A DNA stretch of 45,290 nucleotides from CAMEON01 sp964463245. Lineage in GTDB: Bacteria > Bacillota > Clostridia > Oscillospirales > CAG-272. Both the position numbers and the translations under genes were made by a program. How positions within the stretch are numbered: position 1 is the stretch's first letter; every line of letters starts with the position of its first letter. Below are positions 1 to 8,989 of this stretch, one piece after another. Below the pieces are notes generated by a model that did not search any database, had not been told where the DNA came from, and saw nothing but the letters and a program-made list of their open reading frames with translations. The stretch spans positions 1 through 45,290 of the forward strand of contig CAYXBU010000012.1 of assembly GCA_964463245.1 (NCBI GenBank). Direction: 5' to 3'.

Positions 1-159
1 ATACCATACTTTGGACGGAATTTCTACACTTTTCACGGAATAAAGAAAAGAACCTACAGAAAAGTTACAGTTCACAGTGCAACGCGGCTCTCTTCTCCCC
101 CGCCCGCTCCGAAACAAGCTGTGAATATTTCGTAACCTTTTTTGCTACCCCCTTGCAAT

Positions 160-188
160 TTGACAAGGGAAGGTGTAAAATAGATACT
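160..188 (+). promoter_or_regulatory. sigma-A promoter of pckG
   Basis: A perfect -35 TTGACA lies at 160-165 and a weaker -10 GATACT at 183-188, 17 bases apart. The PEPCK start codon is about 95 bases downstream of the expected transcription start. Bases 1-159 hold nothing else I can recognise. TAAAAT at 176-181 is an alternative -10 but its spacing is too short. Confidence 0.55.
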
Positions 189-284
189 GGGTAACGAAGG
201 GTGTATTATCGGAATGGGGATCATTCCGCCGTCAAAAGCCCCTTTACCTGCCATATACAGACCACAAAAAAGGAGGAATTCTGT

Positions 285-2081
285 ATGAATCCGACAAACA
301 ACCAACACGTGCTGAGCTGGCTGGAGGAAATGGCCGCCCTGACTCAGCCGGACAACATCGTCTGGATCGACGGCAGCGAGGAGCAGACCGCCGCCCTGCG
401 CGCCGAGGCTCTGGCCGGCGGCGAGATCATCAAGCTGAACCAGGAAAAGCTCCCCGGTTGCTACCTGCACCGCACCACCTGGGACGACGTGGCGCGGGTG
501 GAGGGTCGCACCTTCATCTGCACCTCTACCAAGGAGGACGCGGGCAACATCAACAACTGGATGGATCCCGCCGAGTGCCGCGAGAAGCTGTCGAAGCTCT
601 ACCGCGGTTCCATGAAGGGGCGCACCATGTACGTCATCCCCTACTCCATGTCCATCGTCGGCTCTCCCTTTGCCAAGTACGGCATCGAACTGACCGACTC
701 CATCTACGTTGTCCTGAACATGGAGATCATGACCCGCGTCGGCTTCAACGTGCTGGAGGCTCTGGGTGACTCGGCTGACTTCATCAAGGGTCTGCACTCC
801 AAGGCCACCCTGGATGCCGAGAACCGCTATATCGTCCACTTCCCGGAGGAGAACACCATCTGGTCCATCAACTCCAACTACGGCGGCAACGTCCTGCTGG
901 GCAAGAAGTGCTTCGCCCTGCGTATCGCCTCCTTCCTGGGTCGCAAGGAGGGCTGGATGGCCGAGCATATGCTGATCCTGGGTGTCACCTACCCGAACGG
1001 ACAGAAGAAGTATGTCACCGCCGCCTTCCCGTCTGCCTGCGGCAAGACCAACCTCGCCATGCTCATCCCGCCCGAGGTGTATGAGAAGCAGGGCTATAAG
1101 GTTGAGACGGTCGGTGACGACATCGCATGGCTCCGCGTGGGCAGTGACGGTCGCCTGTGGGCGGTCAACCCGGAGAACGGTTTCTTCGGCGTGGCTCCCG
1201 GCACCAACGAGAAGTCCAACCCCAACGCACTGCACACCTGCATGAAGGACACCATCTTCACCAACGTCTGCCTCAACACCGACACCAACACCGTCTGGTG
1301 GGAGGGTCTGGACAAGAACCCGCCCGAGCACGCCATCAACTGGAAGGGTCAGCCGTGGGACTACCACACCTACGACAAGGCCGACAAGGTCAACACCTCG
1401 GGTGCTCACCCCAACAGCCGCTTCACCGCTCGTGCGGTCAACTGCCCCTGCCTCAGCCCCGCCTTCAATGAGCCGAACGGTGTGCCGGTGGATGCCATCA
1501 TCTTCGGCGGCCGCCGTGCCCGCACCGCACCGCTGGTGTACCAGTCCACCTCCTGGCAGAACGGTACCTTCGTCGGCTCCATCATGGCCTCCGAGACCAC
1601 GGCAGCCGCGGCGGGAGCCGTCGGTGTCGTGCGCCGCGACCCCATGGCCATGCGTCCCTTCGTGGGCTACAACATGGGCGACTACTGGGCACACTGGCTG
1701 AACATGGGTCTGCACATTCCGAACCCGCCCAAGATCTTCCACGTCAACTGGTTCCGCACCGACGACCAGGGCAACTTCATCTGGCCGGGCTTCGGTGACA
1801 ACCTGCGGGTCGTCCTGTGGATCCTGGCGCGTTGCGCCGGTGAGGTCGAGGCCGACATCACTCCCATCGGCTACCTGCCCCATCCCGAGGACATCTGCAT
1901 CGACGGGCTGGAGGGCGTCACGGTGGACACCATCCGCGACCTGCTGTCGGTGGATACCGAGGCATGGCTGGAGGATGTGGAGAACATCAAGGCCTTCTAC
2001 GCTCAGGTCGGCGACCGCGTCCCGCAGGCTCTCCATGATGAGCTGGCCGCGCTGGAGGCTCGCCTGAAGGCATCCAAGTAA
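285..2081 (+). CDS. pckG: phosphoenolpyruvate carboxykinase (GTP)
   Basis: 598 residues, the usual length for the GTP-dependent family. The enzyme interconverts oxaloacetate plus GTP with phosphoenolpyruvate, CO2 and GDP in the cytoplasm; in anaerobes it can act in gluconeogenesis or in CO2 fixation from PEP. Visible family motifs are SACGKTNLAM (P-loop with the reactive Cys, near residue 250), GDDIAWL (metal site, near 276), NGFFGVAPGTN, FGGRRARTAPLVYQ (near 405) and MGDYWAHWLNMG. The ATG at 285 is chosen because AGGAGG lies just upstream at 271-276; the frame is open for 84 further bases upstream without a ribosome site. It is monocistronic, with its own promoter and terminator. The ATP-dependent PEPCK family is unrelated in these motifs, so the assignment is firm. 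Confidence 0.97.
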   Translation: MNPTNNQHVLSWLEEMAALTQPDNIVWIDGSEEQTAALRAEALAGGEIIKLNQEKLPGCYLHRTTWDDVARVEGRTFICTSTKEDAGNINNWMDPAECREKLSKLYRGSMKGRTMYVIPYSMSIVGSPFAKYGIELTDSIYVVLNMEIMTRVGFNVLEALGDSADFIKGLHSKATLDAENRYIVHFPEENTIWSINSNYGGNVLLGKKCFALRIASFLGRKEGWMAEHMLILGVTYPNGQKKYVTAAFPSACGKTNLAMLIPPEVYEKQGYKVETVGDDIAWLRVGSDGRLWAVNPENGFFGVAPGTNEKSNPNALHTCMKDTIFTNVCLNTDTNTVWWEGLDKNPPEHAINWKGQPWDYHTYDKADKVNTSGAHPNSRFTARAVNCPCLSPAFNEPNGVPVDAIIFGGRRARTAPLVYQSTSWQNGTFVGSIMASETTAAAAGAVGVVRRDPMAMRPFVGYNMGDYWAHWLNMGLHIPNPPKIFHVNWFRTDDQGNFIWPGFGDNLRVVLWILARCAGEVEADITPIGYLPHPEDICIDGLEGVTVDTIRDLLSVDTEAWLEDVENIKAFYAQVGDRVPQALHDELAALEARLKASK

Positions 2082-2115
2082 AAACGACTCCCGGGGCGTG
2101 TGCCCCATGTACGGA

Positions 2116-2150
2116 AAGCCCCGCGACCGAAAGGCCGCGGGGCTTCTTAT
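2116..2150 (+). terminator. rho-independent terminator of pckG
   Basis: AAGCCCCGCG (2116-2125) pairs with CGCGGGGCTT (2136-2145), with a GAAA loop inside two more G-C pairs and one mismatch, followed by CTTCTTATT. The MITE-like repeat begins immediately after it. Confidence 0.85.
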
Positions 2151-2301
2151 TAAGGAAACGCTGATTTCATGAGGCGGTGCATATTCGGTACAGATTTTTC
2201 GTCTGCGATCGCGAAAAACTCAAAATGTTTCGGATGTACATCGAGTTTTTCGGCAAGAAGCAGGCGGGAAAAGATGTGCCGCCGAATAAATCAGTGGTTC
2301 C
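2150..2301. repeat. MITE-like dispersed element, copy 1
   Basis: This 152-base non-coding stretch recurs at 44808-44975 with high identity. The ends are inverted: the left end begins TTAAGGAAACGCTGATT and the right end is AATCAGTGGTTCC, whose reverse complement matches the left end. An inner inverted repeat pairs CGAAAAACTC near 2214 with GAGTTTTTCG near 2243. It sits exactly between the pckG terminator and the terminator of the tRNA gene. There is no transposase, so it would be a non-autonomous miniature element if mobile. Confidence 0.7.
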
Positions 2302-2347
2302 AAAAAAAGCACTTGCGACAGCGAATGCTGTCGCAAGTGCTTTTTTT
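2302..2347. terminator. bidirectional terminator (tRNA-Arg side)
   Basis: A perfect 21-base inverted repeat (2302-2322 with 2327-2347) with a GAAT loop, starting in seven A and ending in seven T, so it can work on both strands. On the minus strand it directly follows the tRNA. Confidence 0.88.
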
Positions 2348-2349
2348 GG

Positions 2350-2423
2350 CCTACCCGAAAGGATTCGAACCTTCGACCTTCAGAGTCGGAGTCTGACGCG
2401 CTATCCAGCTGTGCCACGGGTAG
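2350..2423 (-). tRNA. tRNA-Arg (anticodon CCG)
   Basis: On the minus strand the acceptor stem CTACCCG pairs with CGGGTAG, followed by discriminator G at 2350. The anticodon stem TCAGA/TCTGA encloses the loop CTCCGAC, giving anticodon CCG, which reads the arginine codon CGG. The T arm carries TTCGAAT. The D stem has one A-C mismatch. CCA is not encoded. The gene is 74 bases, with its own promoter upstream and a strong terminator just downstream. Confidence 0.93.
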
Positions 2424-2456
2424 ATACTGCCGAGGATACCTCCCCGACAGTTCCTT

Positions 2457-2485
2457 ATTATATCACAAACTCGGCGGAAAAGCAA
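2457..2485 (-). promoter_or_regulatory. promoter of tRNA-Arg
   Basis: Minus-strand -35 TTGCTT (2480-2485) and perfect -10 TATAAT (2457-2462), 17 bases apart, ending about 33 bases upstream of the mature tRNA. Confidence 0.8.
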
Positions 2486-2549
2486 TAGGTTTTTTGAAAA
2501 AAGCCAAAAAATCCTCTCGCAACGCAAGTATAAGCCGGGGCTCCTTACA

Positions 2550-3302
2550 TCATGAAGTCGTCTTCGGATTCTCGGTGACCGACACCAAGCACCCGTTCTC
2601 CATTCGCATGATGCGGTCGGCACGGGCGGCGATGCTCTGGTCGTGGGTGACCATGACCAGCGTCTGCCCCAGCAACTGTCGAGTTTCCAGAAGGAGCTTC
2701 AAGACCTCGTCCGCGTTGGTGCGATCCAGGTTTCCGGTCGGCTCGTCGGCAAAGACGACGTGCGGCAGGTTGATCAGGGCGCGCGCAATGGCCACCCGCT
2801 GACGCTGTCCGCCCGACATCTCAGACGGCAGGTGATCCAGGCGGTCGTATATGTCCAGTGCCTTGACCAGCTTGTTCAGGTGCTCCTCGTAGGCGGCTCC
2901 CGGCTTGCGGGTCATCATGGTGGGGATCAGGATATTCTCCAGCGCGGTGAACTGCGGGATCAGGTTGTGGCTTTGGAACACCACCCCGATATAGGAGCCG
3001 CGAAAACGCGCCAGCGTGTCATCATCCATGGCGGTGATCTCCTGCCCGCGGATGAAGACCCGCCCCGCGTTGGGTCTGTCCAGACCCGCCAGCAGGTTGA
3101 GCAGGGTACTCTTACCCGAGCCGGAGGTGCCCACGATGGCAACGAACTCCCCCTCGTATATCCGCAGGCTCACGCGGTTGACCGCGTTGACCACCTCGTC
3201 GTACTGGGTATACTGGCGCAATACGTCCTGCGCCTCCACGATGACCCGCTCGGGGTCAATGCCGAGGTTCTCGGTCTCCGTACTTTGCTTGTTCTCATTC
3301 AT
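2550..3302 (-). CDS. ABC transporter ATP-binding protein (MacB/LolD type)
   Basis: 250 residues. It hydrolyses ATP for the permease encoded just upstream. Visible motifs in order: Walker A GTSGSGKST (about residue 58-66), Q-loop FQSHNLIPQ, signature SGGQRQRVAIARAL, Walker B VVFADEPTG and the switch His in MVTHD. The FVAIVGTSGSGKSTLLNLLA context and the length match the LolD/MacB/BceA branch of exporters and antimicrobial-peptide or lipoprotein transporters, not importers. The ATG at 3302 is chosen because AAAGGAGAT precedes it by a few bases. It overlaps the end of the permease gene by 8 bases, so the two are translationally coupled. No two-component system lies beside it, which argues against a typical bacitracin-sensing Bce module. 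The substrate cannot be read from the sequence. Confidence 0.93.
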   Translation of the reverse strand: MNENKQSTETENLGIDPERVIVEAQDVLRQYTQYDEVVNAVNRVSLRIYEGEFVAIVGTSGSGKSTLLNLLAGLDRPNAGRVFIRGQEITAMDDDTLARFRGSYIGVVFQSHNLIPQFTALENILIPTMMTRKPGAAYEEHLNKLVKALDIYDRLDHLPSEMSGGQRQRVAIARALINLPHVVFADEPTGNLDRTNADEVLKLLLETRQLLGQTLVMVTHDQSIAARADRIMRMENGCLVSVTENPKTTS

Positions 3303-5751
3303 GATCTTGATCTCCTTTCGGGGTGGTGGCTGCCGCCTCGGCGGCAGGATCGGCGGCAGTACCCGCCACAAAGGTCGGAGCCGAGGCAGGCTTGGCGCGG
3401 GTGCCCTCCCGCTCCAGCCGCTCCTCCCGACGGAGCAACCAACCGGAGACGATACAGGAGAGGAATCCGCAGAGGATGGACACCCCGGCGCAGAGCAGGA
3501 GGGTCGTCCCGGAGAAGCTGTATTCATACGAGAAGGACTCGGTGATCCCCAGAGAGGGCAGCAGGATGGCCGCCCCGATGTAGACCACACCGCTGGCCAG
3601 CCACACGACCACCGCCGTCACCAGGAAAGAAAGCCCCGACAGGATGCCGCCCGCCAGCGGGAAGAGCCGTGAGACCTGCCTCTGCGTAGCACCCAGTGCG
3701 CGGAGGAGGGTGAATTCCTCCCGCCGCTTGCGGTAGAACATGATCTGCGAGAAGAACCAGAGCAGGGGGGACACCGCCAAAAGCAGGATGGACAGCACCC
3801 GCAAAAGCCCCGCGATGTTGCGGTCGGCCTGCACGGTGTTGTGGAAGAAGTTGCCGGTTCGGGTGACCGACCAGCCCAGCGACAGCTCGCGTCGTATGTC
3901 GCTCTCGGCCGCTCGCACCGCCTCAAAGTCCGCGCCGTCCTCCATGTAGACGTACAGGGTGTCCCGCACGGCGGATCTGCCCGCTAAGGTCGCGTAGGCA
4001 CTGTAGTTGACACCGACCACCACCGTGTCCTCGGAAGCCATGTCGTGCAGGACTGCACAGATGGTGTACTCCTCATATGTAAACTTGTATTTCTCGATCT
4101 GCTGACTCAAGAGATCCTTGGCATCCATGGTCGCATCGATACTGCCCCGCCGCTTGGACACCGTGGCGATCATGATCTTGTCCCCGGGGGAGAAGTTGAA
4201 GGCCGACTGGTTGTATATGTCCTCGCTGACGATGATCTGGTATGGGTCGGAGTAGGCCGGGGTCGGATCTCCCTCTATAGTCGCCAGACCGTTCTCGGTC
4301 ATCATCTTGACCCACGCCTCGTCGATCGCCACATAGGTGTAATTCTGCGCGGCCAGCGTATAGCCTTGCGACGCGCACTCCTTTGAGGGGACGGTGTAGT
4401 CGCTCGATATCGTTCCTGTCTGATCCGGGCGGATCAAGAGGTGGGATTCACACTTGGAGGCACTGCGGTCGGCATCCCACCACGCGTAGGCGACATTGGA
4501 CACCTTATTGACGGCGGGGATCAGGAAATCGCCGTCCATCCAGATATCCTTGGCCTTGTCAGCCGGCACCTTCAGCTCGATGGGGTTGCCCGCGTGGTCG
4601 GTCTCGGTCTCGCCGTTGGCGGTCGCGTCATAGGTGATGATGTACTCGTAGTTGGGTCTGCCCTCACGGTACTCCTGCATATCCGCGATGTACAGGCCGC
4701 TGACGAACAGCGCGGCGAACAGCACCGCCGAGCCGATCAGCCCTGCGTAGTAACGGCGCAGACGGATGAAGCCGTACAGCTCGTACTTGCGGGGGAAGGA
4801 CTTGCCGAATATGGCGCGGGAGCTGCGGGGGGACTTGACCAAGCCGGACACGTCCTGTCCGGTCAGGAGGTAGACGGGGGTCTGTCGGGAGAGCTGATGC
4901 ATGGGGCGGCGCACCGCCAGGAAGATGGTCAGCAAGAGGAGCAGGGGCAGGGTGATGACGGTCTGCACCGACAGGGACAGCCCCACGCCCTGCGGGAACA
5001 GGAGGAGGGCGGACACCCCCAGCCCGATCAGGACGGACGGGATGAAGCAGAGGGCACCCACCGCCATCATCTCCCCCGCCGCCGTGCCGAACAGCATGGG
5101 GTAGTCGGCACCGCAGGCGGTGTAGATGCCGTACACGAAGCGGAAATGCTCCAGACGGATGCGGTACAGGCGGATCAGGAGCAGGATGGAGATGACCAGC
5201 CAGACAATGGTCGCTCCCCAGCGGAAGAGTTGGATCGGGAGGTTATAGTCCTGATCGAAATCATACAGGGGGGAGGTCTGGATCTTGCCGTGCGCGCCTG
5301 TCTTGCGTACCAGCTCGGTGCGAACAAAGGACATGGTGTCCTCTTGATCCTCGCCCTTCGGCACCGTGATGAGGAAGGTATAGCTGCCGTCGGTCTCCCG
5401 CTTCTCGGTCACCTTACCGAGCAGGTCGGTGCCGCGGGTCTTCTCGATGGCGATGCGGTTGCTGATGGCGGTCATGTCCTCGTTGGACAGGCCGGATATC
5501 TCAATATGATAGTCGTAATTTGCCTCTACCGTGTCACGGATATGGGACAGCTCCGCGTCGGCATACAGGCCGATCACCGAGAAGCCCGCGCCGATGACCA
5601 GCACGGCGACGAAGAAGTACAGGTAGGCTATCTTATCCTTCCACACGCTGTGGAAGGAGCGGCGCAGGTTGTCCCGTCGGAAGGTCGCGCTCAGGGATGC
5701 GCGGGTCTGGCGCAGCCACGCCACCAGGCGGGCAATGCGGTTGGGTTTCAT
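3295..5751 (-). CDS. FtsX-family ABC transporter permease (duplicated core)
   Basis: 818 residues. An N-terminal membrane segment (AYLYFFVAVLVIGAGF, about residue 40) is followed by an extracytoplasmic domain and a first FtsX-like block of membrane helices (about 165-285). A second unit then repeats this plan: a helix near 335 (GLIGSAVLFAALFVSGLYI), a larger extracytoplasmic domain, and a C-terminal block with RREEFTLLRALGATQRQVSRL, the classic FtsX coupling-helix signature. This is the two-unit form in which one polypeptide supplies both permease halves. The C-terminus is Ala/Pro-rich. The ATG at 5751 has GAGGAG upstream; an in-frame ATG at 5796 would lie inside the promoter -10. It forms a two-gene operon with the ATPase. 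Substrate unknown. Confidence 0.9.
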   Translation of the reverse strand: MKPNRIARLVAWLRQTRASLSATFRRDNLRRSFHSVWKDKIAYLYFFVAVLVIGAGFSVIGLYADAELSHIRDTVEANYDYHIEISGLSNEDMTAISNRIAIEKTRGTDLLGKVTEKRETDGSYTFLITVPKGEDQEDTMSFVRTELVRKTGAHGKIQTSPLYDFDQDYNLPIQLFRWGATIVWLVISILLLIRLYRIRLEHFRFVYGIYTACGADYPMLFGTAAGEMMAVGALCFIPSVLIGLGVSALLLFPQGVGLSLSVQTVITLPLLLLLTIFLAVRRPMHQLSRQTPVYLLTGQDVSGLVKSPRSSRAIFGKSFPRKYELYGFIRLRRYYAGLIGSAVLFAALFVSGLYIADMQEYREGRPNYEYIITYDATANGETETDHAGNPIELKVPADKAKDIWMDGDFLIPAVNKVSNVAYAWWDADRSASKCESHLLIRPDQTGTISSDYTVPSKECASQGYTLAAQNYTYVAIDEAWVKMMTENGLATIEGDPTPAYSDPYQIIVSEDIYNQSAFNFSPGDKIMIATVSKRRGSIDATMDAKDLLSQQIEKYKFTYEEYTICAVLHDMASEDTVVVGVNYSAYATLAGRSAVRDTLYVYMEDGADFEAVRAAESDIRRELSLGWSVTRTGNFFHNTVQADRNIAGLLRVLSILLLAVSPLLWFFSQIMFYRKRREEFTLLRALGATQRQVSRLFPLAGGILSGLSFLVTAVVVWLASGVVYIGAAILLPSLGITESFSYEYSFSGTTLLLCAGVSILCGFLSCIVSGWLLRREERLEREGTRAKPASAPTFVAGTAADPAAEAAATTPKGDQDHE

Positions 5752-5794
5752 GCCGGAAAGGTCTCCTCTCTGGTTTTCGTTGCAGCTACCTTTC

Positions 5795-5800
5795 ATTATA
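5795..5800 (-). promoter_or_regulatory. extended -10 promoter of the ABC exporter operon
   Basis: Minus strand TGTGGTATAAT: a perfect -10 with an upstream TGG (extended -10). No -35 match is found at the right spacing. It lies about 45 bases upstream of the chosen start. Confidence 0.6.
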
Positions 5801-5877
5801 CCACATTTTTCGCCCGCAGGGGGATTTTTTTGTTTGGTAAAGCAGACAAAATTTCGGGGGGCGGTTTGGGCATAAGT

Positions 5878-5985
5878 GACAGAGGGGGGCTTGGGTGGGA
5901 GGTCGCAGACCGGGCGCGGATACCTGGCGCCCGGGGTTCTCTCCGGCTACTGCTTTTATCCTCTTTCTGCGCGAATTCATATTTT
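5878..5985. repeat. dispersed hairpin repeat, copy C
   Basis: Shares blocks with 15478-15595: GGTCGC, ACCGGGCGCGGATACC, GCGCCCGGG, ACGGCTA/CCGGCTA and TGCTTTT, in the same order. Here CCGGGCGC and GCGCCCGG form an 8-bp hairpin around GGATACCTG. It lies upstream of the promoter of the next gene, so it is not part of that leader. Confidence 0.5.
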
Positions 5986-5999
5986 TCTATCAATTCCAC

Positions 6000-6028
6000 T
6001 TGACAACCCTATTGCTCTTTGGTATAAT
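6000..6028 (+). promoter_or_regulatory. consensus sigma-A promoter
   Basis: TTGACA at 6000-6005 and TATAAT at 6023-6028 with a 17-base spacer ending TGG, so both boxes are perfect and the -10 is extended. It drives the lipoprotein gene at 6081. Confidence 0.92.
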
Positions 6029-6080
6029 CATGCTGAAAATGCTGCAGTGGCCGCCACACCGGCCGAAAGGAGCCTTCACC

Positions 6081-8783
6081 ATGCACAGCTTACGTCACAC
6101 CCTGACCCGCCTTTTCGTCCTGACAACGGCACTCCTGTGCGGAGCCGCCGTCTGCATCGGGATGAGCAGCTGCGGAAATGACACCCCCGCCGACAGCACC
6201 GACACCGACACTGCATCGGCTGTCGAGAGCCGTCCCGAGGCCACGTCCCCCGAGACCGAGCCCGCATCCGAGCCCGAGTCCGAAACGACACCGTCCTATG
6301 CCGACATCGGGGACGGACACTTTTCGCTGGACAAGGACACCTACTATGTAGTGGCAGGGCGGGAGATCCCGCTGTCCGGCTCCTATGACTTTGATGCGCC
6401 CACGCCGAAATTGACCGCCACCGCCGACAAGGAAGGTGCCATCACGGTGGATGCCGACGGGCGGGTATACGCCGCCGCCGCCGGGGACTACACCCTGACC
6501 GTGCGGGAGGAGTCCTACGGCACCACCGCCACCGCCGCCTTGCACATCGTGGGGGACATCACCGACAACATCATCATCTCGGTGCCGGTCTGGCGCGGGA
6601 AATGGGTCACCGAGGAGCAGTTCGGCTACATGAAGGAGGCCGGAGTGGACATGGTGGTGGCCGTGTCCGGCGTGGAGACCGCCAACTGGCGGGTCAGTGA
6701 TCGGATGCTGACCACCGCTCTGAGCACCTGGTCGGACGGGCGCGGGCTGTTCATCATGCCGCACTCCACTAACGCCCTGATGGCCAACGTCCTCTCGGCC
6801 GATGACAAGTCCTTGCAGAAGATCGTGGATCGCTTTGCCGATTCCCCCGCCTTCGCGGGCTACCACATCATCGACGAGCCGTATGATTGCAGTCCCTATG
6901 CCATCGTACAGCGCAGACTCGGCATTCTGGATCCGCTCGCGCTGACCGATGTCAACTTCCTGCCCGGCGGTGCCTACGCCAGCATGGAGGAATACCGCCT
7001 GCGTATGGACGACTACTGCAAGCTGCTGGGCACCGAGGCCAACGCCTACCTCTCGCTGGACAACTACCCCTTCGGCCCCACGCCCGGCTCGGTGGATGAG
7101 AACGCCCTGTTCGGGAACTTCGAGGCGACATGGCGCGCGGGACTGGAGAACCGCGTTCGCACGGCCTTCTACGTTCAGGCGGTCGGCGGCTTCAACAACT
7201 CCTACCGTCGTCCCGATCGCGCCCAGCTGACCTACCACACCGCCTCGGCTCTTGCCTACGGCTTCAAGTGGATCAAGTACTGGTCGTGGTTCGTGCCGGA
7301 CTACGGCACCGATCCCGAGAACACCACCTACAATGACTACACCGATGCCATCATCGGCAAGGACGGCCTGCCCACTGACCTTTACCCCGTCGCGCAGGAA
7401 TTGCATGGTCGGGTACACGCCATCGGCTCCCTGCTGGTGGATTGCGAGGCTTTGGAGGTCTACCACACCGGTCGGCGGAGCACCGCCTCGGTCTACACCA
7501 AGCTGCCCGACAGCTTCTTCGCTCAGCCGAGCGGCAACGAGTACACCATCCTGTCCCTGCTGGAGCACGGGGAGACCGGGCGGCAGTACCTCATGGTGGT
7601 CAACAAGAATATCAGCGCGGCGGCCGAATTCTCCTTCCGTCTGGACGGGGTGGACTCGCTGGTCTGCATCGACACCTACACCGGGCTGGGCGAGACCCTG
7701 ACCCTGACCGATCACATCCTCACCTTCTCGCTGGAGGCGGGCGACTTTGCCCTGTACGAGCTGCCCGAGGGAGACTTCCGCACGGTGCGGGAGGCCTCCG
7801 CCAATCTGGCACAGAGCGAGGATCTCAAGGTCATCGCCAACGTCTCCCAGAGCAACAGCGGCTGGTTCATCGACTGTGCGCTGGACGGTCTGCGCACCTC
7901 CGAGAACCGCGCGGCGCAGGGCTGGCGTGTCCCCGCCGGGCAGGTCGGCGAGATGACCTTCCTCTTTGATGAGGCGGTCGGACTCAACCGCATCGACCTC
8001 TACCCCTGCGGCGAGGCCGAGAGCGTGGGTGCCTCCTTCCCGATCTCGGTGAAGGTCAGCTACGCGACAGCCGAGGCTCCCGACGAGTGGATCACCCTCT
8101 ATGAGAACACCGCCTACCCCCACCCGACCACCGAGGTGCCTGTCCTGCGCTTTGACACCGTGACGGCTCTGAAGGTCAAGCTGGAGATCAGCAGCGGCGA
8201 CCTTGCCTGCGAGCTGGCCGAGATCGAGCTGTACTGCGACGACGGCAGCATCCCCGCCCCCGCTCCCACCTCCTATCGGGAGCCGTCCTCCGAGCGCGGG
8301 ATCAACTATGCCCTGAACAAGACCCCCATCGCCAGCGGCTCGGCCTACGAGAGCCTGGTGGATCGCTGGGGTCTGGCCTACCTGACCGACGGCAGTAAGC
8401 TGGCGACCGAGGCAGGCGAGACCAACGGCTGGATGGCGCAGGGTGCCCCCACCGACACCCCCGCGTACGGTACCGTCTGGGGCGGCGTGGACTTGGGTGC
8501 TGTCTATACCATCAACGACATCAAGCTCTACCCGCGTCAGAACGGCAACTTCTTCCCCACCGCCTACGATGTCCAGATCTCGACGGACGGTGTCAACTGG
8601 GAGACCGTCGCGGCGGTGGACAACGACCCCGAGACCCGTGGAGTGGTGCGGGACTTCCCGCTGACGGAGGATCGACAGGCGCGGTTCGTCCGTGTGGTCG
8701 CGCGCAAGCTGACCGGCGGTTACCACGCCAACGAGGGCGGCTGGCTCATGCAGCTCTCCGAGATCGAGGTATACTGGAACTGA
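6081..8783 (+). CDS. lipoprotein with Ig-like, TIM-barrel-like and discoidin (F5/8 type C) domains
   Basis: 900 residues. The signal peptide ends in a lipobox (MSSC, Cys31), then an acidic Ser/Thr/Glu/Pro linker (about 32-75). Residues 77-155 look like a bacterial Ig-like fold (AAAGDYTLTV). Residues about 160-520 resemble a glycoside-hydrolase-type TIM barrel, with GYHIIDEPYD near 262 placing an acid after a strand. The C-terminal third holds two discoidin-like carbohydrate-binding modules; the last one (about 743-900) shows NYALNKTPIASGS, AYLTDGS, WGGVDLGAVYTINDIKLYPR and FVRVVARKL. Together this suggests a surface glycan-binding or glycan-cleaving lipoprotein. Whether it is catalytic is uncertain. 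GAAAGGAG precedes the ATG at 6081. It has its own promoter and terminator and lies just upstream of a sugar-catabolism-like operon. Confidence 0.85.
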   Translation: MHSLRHTLTRLFVLTTALLCGAAVCIGMSSCGNDTPADSTDTDTASAVESRPEATSPETEPASEPESETTPSYADIGDGHFSLDKDTYYVVAGREIPLSGSYDFDAPTPKLTATADKEGAITVDADGRVYAAAAGDYTLTVREESYGTTATAALHIVGDITDNIIISVPVWRGKWVTEEQFGYMKEAGVDMVVAVSGVETANWRVSDRMLTTALSTWSDGRGLFIMPHSTNALMANVLSADDKSLQKIVDRFADSPAFAGYHIIDEPYDCSPYAIVQRRLGILDPLALTDVNFLPGGAYASMEEYRLRMDDYCKLLGTEANAYLSLDNYPFGPTPGSVDENALFGNFEATWRAGLENRVRTAFYVQAVGGFNNSYRRPDRAQLTYHTASALAYGFKWIKYWSWFVPDYGTDPENTTYNDYTDAIIGKDGLPTDLYPVAQELHGRVHAIGSLLVDCEALEVYHTGRRSTASVYTKLPDSFFAQPSGNEYTILSLLEHGETGRQYLMVVNKNISAAAEFSFRLDGVDSLVCIDTYTGLGETLTLTDHILTFSLEAGDFALYELPEGDFRTVREASANLAQSEDLKVIANVSQSNSGWFIDCALDGLRTSENRAAQGWRVPAGQVGEMTFLFDEAVGLNRIDLYPCGEAESVGASFPISVKVSYATAEAPDEWITLYENTAYPHPTTEVPVLRFDTVTALKVKLEISSGDLACELAEIELYCDDGSIPAPAPTSYREPSSERGINYALNKTPIASGSAYESLVDRWGLAYLTDGSKLATEAGETNGWMAQGAPTDTPAYGTVWGGVDLGAVYTINDIKLYPRQNGNFFPTAYDVQISTDGVNWETVAAVDNDPETRGVVRDFPLTEDRQARFVRVVARKLTGGYHANEGGWLMQLSEIEVYWN

Positions 8784-8794
8784 ATCCATACACG

Positions 8795-8828
8795 GCGGTA
8801 TGCCCCCACATCGGGGGCATACCGCTTT
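8795..8828 (+). terminator. rho-independent terminator
   Basis: GCGGTATGCCCCC (8795-8807) pairs perfectly with GGGGGCATACCGC (8813-8825), followed by a short TTTGT. Confidence 0.8.
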
Positions 8829-8878
8829 GTGCAAAACGCCGAAATTGCGTCGAAAGCCCGCCAAACGCAAAAAAACCA

Positions 8879-8907
8879 TTGAAAAAAAACAGGAAATGCG
8901 GTACAAT
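8879..8907 (+). promoter_or_regulatory. promoter of the oxidoreductase operon
   Basis: TTGAAA at 8879-8884 and TACAAT at 8902-8907, 17-base spacer ending GCGG. Confidence 0.75.
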
Positions 8908-8989
8908 AAAGGCGTATGTAAAGAGAGCACGGGGGTCTGCCCACCGTGCCCGAAGTCATGAAAAAAGCATACATAAAGGAGATACATCT

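Noticed and set aside
72..2108. Long open frame (678 codons) antisense to pckG
   Set aside because: It is the mirror of a firmly identified gene with strong codon bias; its protein is low-complexity (Gly/Val/Asp/His-rich) and has no motif or ribosome site.
2177..2290. Small open frames inside the MITE-like element, similar in both copies (IEFFGKKQAGKDV)
   Set aside because: The similarity is explained by DNA identity of the element; no ribosome site, and the frame is broken differently in each copy.
6090..8987. 965-codon frame antisense to the discoidin-domain lipoprotein
   Set aside because: Shadow of the real gene; the opposite strand has a perfect promoter, signal peptide and recognisable domains.
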